Assembly: GCA_934699305.1 (NCBI GenBank)
Contig: CAKUWM010000012.1
Coordinates: 1-25,963, forward strand
Direction of reading: 5' to 3'
Length of the DNA: 25,963 nt
Origin: an uncultured Saprospiraceae bacterium
Lineage (GTDB): Bacteria > Bacteroidota > Bacteroidia > Chitinophagales > Saprospiraceae
The notes under the pieces are model-generated. The model saw nothing but the letters and a program-made list of their open reading frames with translations. It was not told where the DNA came from and did no database searches. A program made the position numbers and the translations under genes. This document shows, one piece after another, positions 22,633-25,963 of this stretch. Every line of letters starts with the position of its first letter. Positions within the stretch are counted from its first letter, which is position 1.

Positions 22633-23802
22633 ATGGTGCGACCTAAATTTCATTTTTCTATATATTTAGCAATCTTGAGTATTGCCGGATTTCTTGCAAC
22701 GGATATGTATTTGCCTGCATTTGATATCATGCATATCGATATGGCGACAACGAGAGCCAATGTAGGCGCAAGTCTAAGTATTTTTTTAGGTGGCTTTGCC
22801 ATAGGGCAGATATTATGGGGCAGTATAGCCGACCGCTATGGCAAGCCGGAAGCACTGATGATGGGGCTTTCTATATTTACGATTGCTTCTTTCATGCTTT
22901 TTTATATCCAAGACATACAATACTTTTTGGCGTGGAGATTAGCACAAGCATTGGGTATTTGCTCGGCTGCTGTATGTTGGCAGGCATTGGTTATTGATAG
23001 GTATCCGGAAAAGGAAACCAATAAAATATTTGCATCTATTATGCCATTGGTAGCATTATCTCCGGCACTCGCCCCTTTGTTTGGCGTCGCCATTCTGAAA
23101 TATTGGGGTTGGAGATATATATTTGTTGTATTGGCGGCTATTGGTTTCGCTTTGATGGCATATACATTTCCACTATTAGGTCACCAAAATAAAGCGGGCG
23201 ATCGCAACTTGAGGGTACCGTATTTAACCTTTTTTAAATCAAAATTATTTCTTGGAAATGTGATGATATACGGGTTTTGTTCGGCAGGATTTTTTGCATG
23301 GCTCACGGGAGCGCCCTTTTTTCTCAAAAATTTAGGATACACAGAAAGCGATATCGGCTTGAGCTTTGTCCCTCAGACGATAGCATTTATAGTGGGTGGA
23401 TACGGTTATCGACTCATAGCCGGCAAAGTCGATGGACTTAAGCTTATCCCAATTCTTTTACTGATATACGCAGTCAGCATGTTGACAATTTTGTATATGG
23501 GATTGTTTACAACACCCACACTATCCATACTGTTAATCCCCTTCAGTGCTATGGCATTTTCCAATGGAGCTTGTTATCCCATTGTCGTTGCGGATGCACT
23601 TAAACCCTTTGCCCATCAATCCGGCATGGCTTCCTCTCTTCAAAATACGCTTCAATTGGGAATTAGCTTTTTGGCCAGCATACTGGTTGCTTTTTACTCA
23701 CACCACGCACTCATTGCCACATGTATCGTCATGGCATCGACCGTAGTCTTCGCTGTATGGGGCTATTATCTCACGATATCATATCGGAAAATACCTTCTT
23801 AG
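22633..23802 (+). CDS. Bcr/CflA-type MFS multidrug exporter
   Basis: This inner-membrane proton-driven exporter has about 12 helices and 389 residues. Family landmarks are DMYLPAF (24-30) at the first helix, the motif-A loop GSIADRYGKPEAL (63-75), WRLAQALGICSAAVCWQALVIDRYPE across helices 4-5, and a central break after residue 180. These place it in the DHA1/Bcr-CflA group, whose members export drugs such as bicyclomycin or chloramphenicol or small metabolites; the substrate cannot be read from sequence. A GTG at 22630 lies directly before the ATG at 22633, and I prefer the ATG. It follows pabB by about 120 bases but has its own -7 element, so a shared transcript is not required. Confidence 0.92.
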   Translation: MVRPKFHFSIYLAILSIAGFLATDMYLPAFDIMHIDMATTRANVGASLSIFLGGFAIGQILWGSIADRYGKPEALMMGLSIFTIASFMLFYIQDIQYFLAWRLAQALGICSAAVCWQALVIDRYPEKETNKIFASIMPLVALSPALAPLFGVAILKYWGWRYIFVVLAAIGFALMAYTFPLLGHQNKAGDRNLRVPYLTFFKSKLFLGNVMIYGFCSAGFFAWLTGAPFFLKNLGYTESDIGLSFVPQTIAFIVGGYGYRLIAGKVDGLKLIPILLLIYAVSMLTILYMGLFTTPTLSILLIPFSAMAFSNGACYPIVVADALKPFAHQSGMASSLQNTLQLGISFLASILVAFYSHHALIATCIVMASTVVFAVWGYYLTISYRKIPS

Positions 23803-23891
23803 TAGGCACCATTTTGAGTTTTTGTAATAAATTATGTTTTATTTTGCATAGCATAGTGTTTTAAACATTTAGTTATTCAAATACTTATAAA

Positions 23892-23923
23892 TTTGTATGT
23901 ATTAGACTGAAATACTATCTTTG
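23892..23923 (+). promoter_or_regulatory. Predicted promoter of the PorU-like gene
   Basis: TTTG (23892-23895), a 20-base spacer and TATCTTTG (23916-23923) match the Bacteroidota consensus. The leader to the ATG at 23972 would be about 42 bases. Confidence 0.65.
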
Positions 23924-23971
23924 CATATTGTTGTGTAAAACAACTACATTACAATTTACAAATATTTATAT

Positions 23972-25963
23972 ATGAATCAAAAATTCAGCTTCATATTTGT
24001 TTTTTTATGGTTTACTTTGACTTCATACAGCCAAATGACCGATAATGGCATTACCAAATATGGCAATGAATGGCAAGTTGAGGGTCAGGACTATTATAAA
24101 ATCCGCATCGCCGCCGATGGATTCTATAAAATTGATTTCCAGACGCTTCAGAATAGTGGATTTCAAGGCACAATCAATGGTGGTGAACTTCAATTGTTTA
24201 AGAATGGAGTTGAAGTGCCCATATTCGTTACCAACAATAATATCTGGGGCTCCGATGATTACCTGACTTTCCATGGATATTACAACAAATCCGAAATAGA
24301 TCGATATTCCTATCAAAATGGAACTGAAGACATAGTCAATCCAAAGGCAAGCCTATATTCCGATACATCAACCTACTTTTTGACCATGTTGCCGGGAAAA
24401 AGTGGACTTAGGGTGAATATTGTCTCCAATGACCTTACCAATGCACCGAACCCGGAGCCTTATATCATTCGTATTTCCGAACTGGACTTTAAAGAAATAC
24501 CCAATACCAAAACCGAATATTCCGGATTGCACCCATATATACTTTCCGGATTTTATGCAGGCAAAGGCATGGTCTCTACAGCTAACAATCAGACATACAA
24601 CCTATCATGTCCGGGATTATTGGTAGATAGCAGGCTGCCTATATTCAGGTATCGGGGCGTGACTAATGCAGGGAATGTAGGATTAGGACTTGGACATGAC
24701 CTTAAGTTTAGTTTAAAGGGACAGGATATGTTCAATGCTACATCCTCGTCTCCACGCGTTATCTATGTCAACTTCTCATATACAGATGTCAATCGTGTTA
24801 TCACGCCCGACAACAATCAATACTCTTTGACGAGCGGCCATTCGCTAGATCAGATTAAAACAGGATATGTCGCAATAGAATACCCTGCAAGTACGGATAT
24901 TGACGCTGAAAAAACATTGCGCTTTTACCTTGAAGGACGCACCGGGGACCGATATATTGCCTTTACTTATAGTGGCAATGCGCCACAGTCGCCTTATTTG
25001 ACGGATTCTACCGGTATTTGGCGAATTCCGGGCGTCGTTGAAGGCAATACTATACGCTTTAGAATACGTGAAACATTAAATACTGCACAATTTATCTATC
25101 GACCTTCCGATTTGTCAGAGGCAATTCAGACAATGCATAAGGTAAAAATCAAGACTTTTGACAACTTTGCGCACGATTACATCATTCTTTCACATGGTCC
25201 TTTACTTAATAGTGACAATGGGATATCAGCGGTTGAACAATATGCTGCTTACAGAAGGTCGTCAAGTGGAGGCAACTATGACGTCTCTGTCGTCGATGTC
25301 AATGATTTATATAATTCCTTTGGTTATGGATTAGATTATAATCCGATGGCGGTGAAAAACTTTGCCAATTACTTAGGGCTGACCGGTAAATCTCGTTTCC
25401 TTTTTATCATCGGGAGAGGTAGGGATTATAAGGAAATAAGAACTCCTGAACAACTCGCAACTGCTATCAGTAGAGGGTATGGCGTACCCTCTTTTGGCGA
25501 CTACGGCTCAGACAACCTCTTGGTGTCAAAATCTTTTCATTCACTTGAAATGAATGTCGCTGTCGGTCGACTTCCGGCGGTTACTCAAGAAGAAGTGCTC
25601 GTCTATCTGAACAAAATTAAACTAAGTGACGCAGCATACAATGCAAGCGGCGACAACCCTTCCAGGCAATGGGTTAAGACAATCGTACAGGTCAATGGAG
25701 GGAACATCGGAAAAACGGATCAAGTCGCCATAGCCAATGCCCAAAGAGAAACAGAAAATATCATCAAATCATCCAAAATAGCCGGTATTGTTGAGACATT
25801 TATCAAAGGGAGCAATGAAACCATAGGCAAAGCCTCAGACGACTTTTTCAAATTAGTCAATCAGGGAGTATCTGTTGTGGATTATTTTGGCCATGGAGCA
25901 CTCAGTTCTCTTGAATACCCTATTGACCTTCCATCCAAGTACGACAATAATCCAAGGCTACCC
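23972..25963 (+). CDS. PorU-like C25 (gingipain-fold) protein, T9SS sortase candidate, partial
   Basis: The frame is open from an ATG at 23972 to the window edge (664 codons, 3' end missing). It starts with a signal peptide (FSFIFVFLWFTLTSYSQ, cut near residue 21). The N-terminal ~380 residues are beta-rich, and the C25 peptidase fold begins near HDYIILSHGPLL. Typical elements are VVDVNDLYNSFGYG, RFLFIIGRGRDY, GDYGSDNLL, VAVGRLPAVT and the catalytic His641 in YFGHGAL; the catalytic Cys would lie just beyond the edge. PorU is the surface sortase that removes the C-terminal signal of T9SS cargo and attaches it to lipopolysaccharide. Long PorU2-type paralogues share this layout, and the missing part is needed to decide. 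It has its own predicted promoter. Confidence 0.85.
   Translation, partial: MNQKFSFIFVFLWFTLTSYSQMTDNGITKYGNEWQVEGQDYYKIRIAADGFYKIDFQTLQNSGFQGTINGGELQLFKNGVEVPIFVTNNNIWGSDDYLTFHGYYNKSEIDRYSYQNGTEDIVNPKASLYSDTSTYFLTMLPGKSGLRVNIVSNDLTNAPNPEPYIIRISELDFKEIPNTKTEYSGLHPYILSGFYAGKGMVSTANNQTYNLSCPGLLVDSRLPIFRYRGVTNAGNVGLGLGHDLKFSLKGQDMFNATSSSPRVIYVNFSYTDVNRVITPDNNQYSLTSGHSLDQIKTGYVAIEYPASTDIDAEKTLRFYLEGRTGDRYIAFTYSGNAPQSPYLTDSTGIWRIPGVVEGNTIRFRIRETLNTAQFIYRPSDLSEAIQTMHKVKIKTFDNFAHDYIILSHGPLLNSDNGISAVEQYAAYRRSSSGGNYDVSVVDVNDLYNSFGYGLDYNPMAVKNFANYLGLTGKSRFLFIIGRGRDYKEIRTPEQLATAISRGYGVPSFGDYGSDNLLVSKSFHSLEMNVAVGRLPAVTQEEVLVYLNKIKLSDAAYNASGDNPSRQWVKTIVQVNGGNIGKTDQVAIANAQRETENIIKSSKIAGIVETFIKGSNETIGKASDDFFKLVNQGVSVVDYFGHGALSSLEYPIDLPSKYDNNPRLP

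Overview
The window looks like a chromosomal segment of a Bacteroidota bacterium, most likely from the Saprospiria/Chitinophagia side of the phylum; the exact taxon is inference. Four observations support this: a PorV-family protein, a gingipain-fold PorU-like protein and a secreted protease with a type A sorting domain, all typical of the type IX secretion system (T9SS), which is confined to this phylum; a GH92 mannosidase; Bacteroidota-type promoters (TTTG or TTG, about 20 bases, TAnnTTTG) in front of several genes; and no clear Shine-Dalgarno sequences. Base composition is moderately AT-rich. I see no tRNA, rRNA, CRISPR array, transposase or phage gene.

Layout. 394-1497 (-) is a PorV/PorQ-family outer-membrane protein, divergent from a gamma-glutamyltransferase lipoprotein (1602-3296). 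3418-6563 (-) holds three envelope genes of unknown function. 6930-9227 (+) is a secreted GH92 alpha-mannosidase, convergent with a minus-strand pair: a small ABM-domain protein followed by aroB. 10778-12886 (-) is an msrA-selO redox operon. 13226-14816 (+) carries trhO and an RDD membrane protein. 14827-16708 (-) is an operon of a 54-residue membrane-anchored protein, an RluA-family pseudouridine synthase and thiL, with its own good promoter. 16850-21250 is the accessory part: a T9SS-secreted serine protease, translationally coupled to the first of two tandemly duplicated outer-membrane barrel genes, with several heptanucleotide repeat arrays between them. It is followed by pabB, a Bcr/CflA-type MFS exporter and the first 664 codons of a PorU-like C25 protein that runs off the window.

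The most interesting signal is a (CAATTCC)9 tract between a well-placed ATG (17052), which has an excellent promoter, and the body of the protease gene. The ATG and the protease are out of frame with nine units. With ten, seven, four or one they are in frame, and the joined reading frame supplies exactly the signal peptide that the protease otherwise lacks. This looks like a phase-variable switch on a secreted protease and probably on the coupled barrel gene. Similar heptamers recur in three nearby intergenic elements that share a conserved core, and two further intergenic repeat families (48 bp and a 29-bp hairpin) lie elsewhere in the window.
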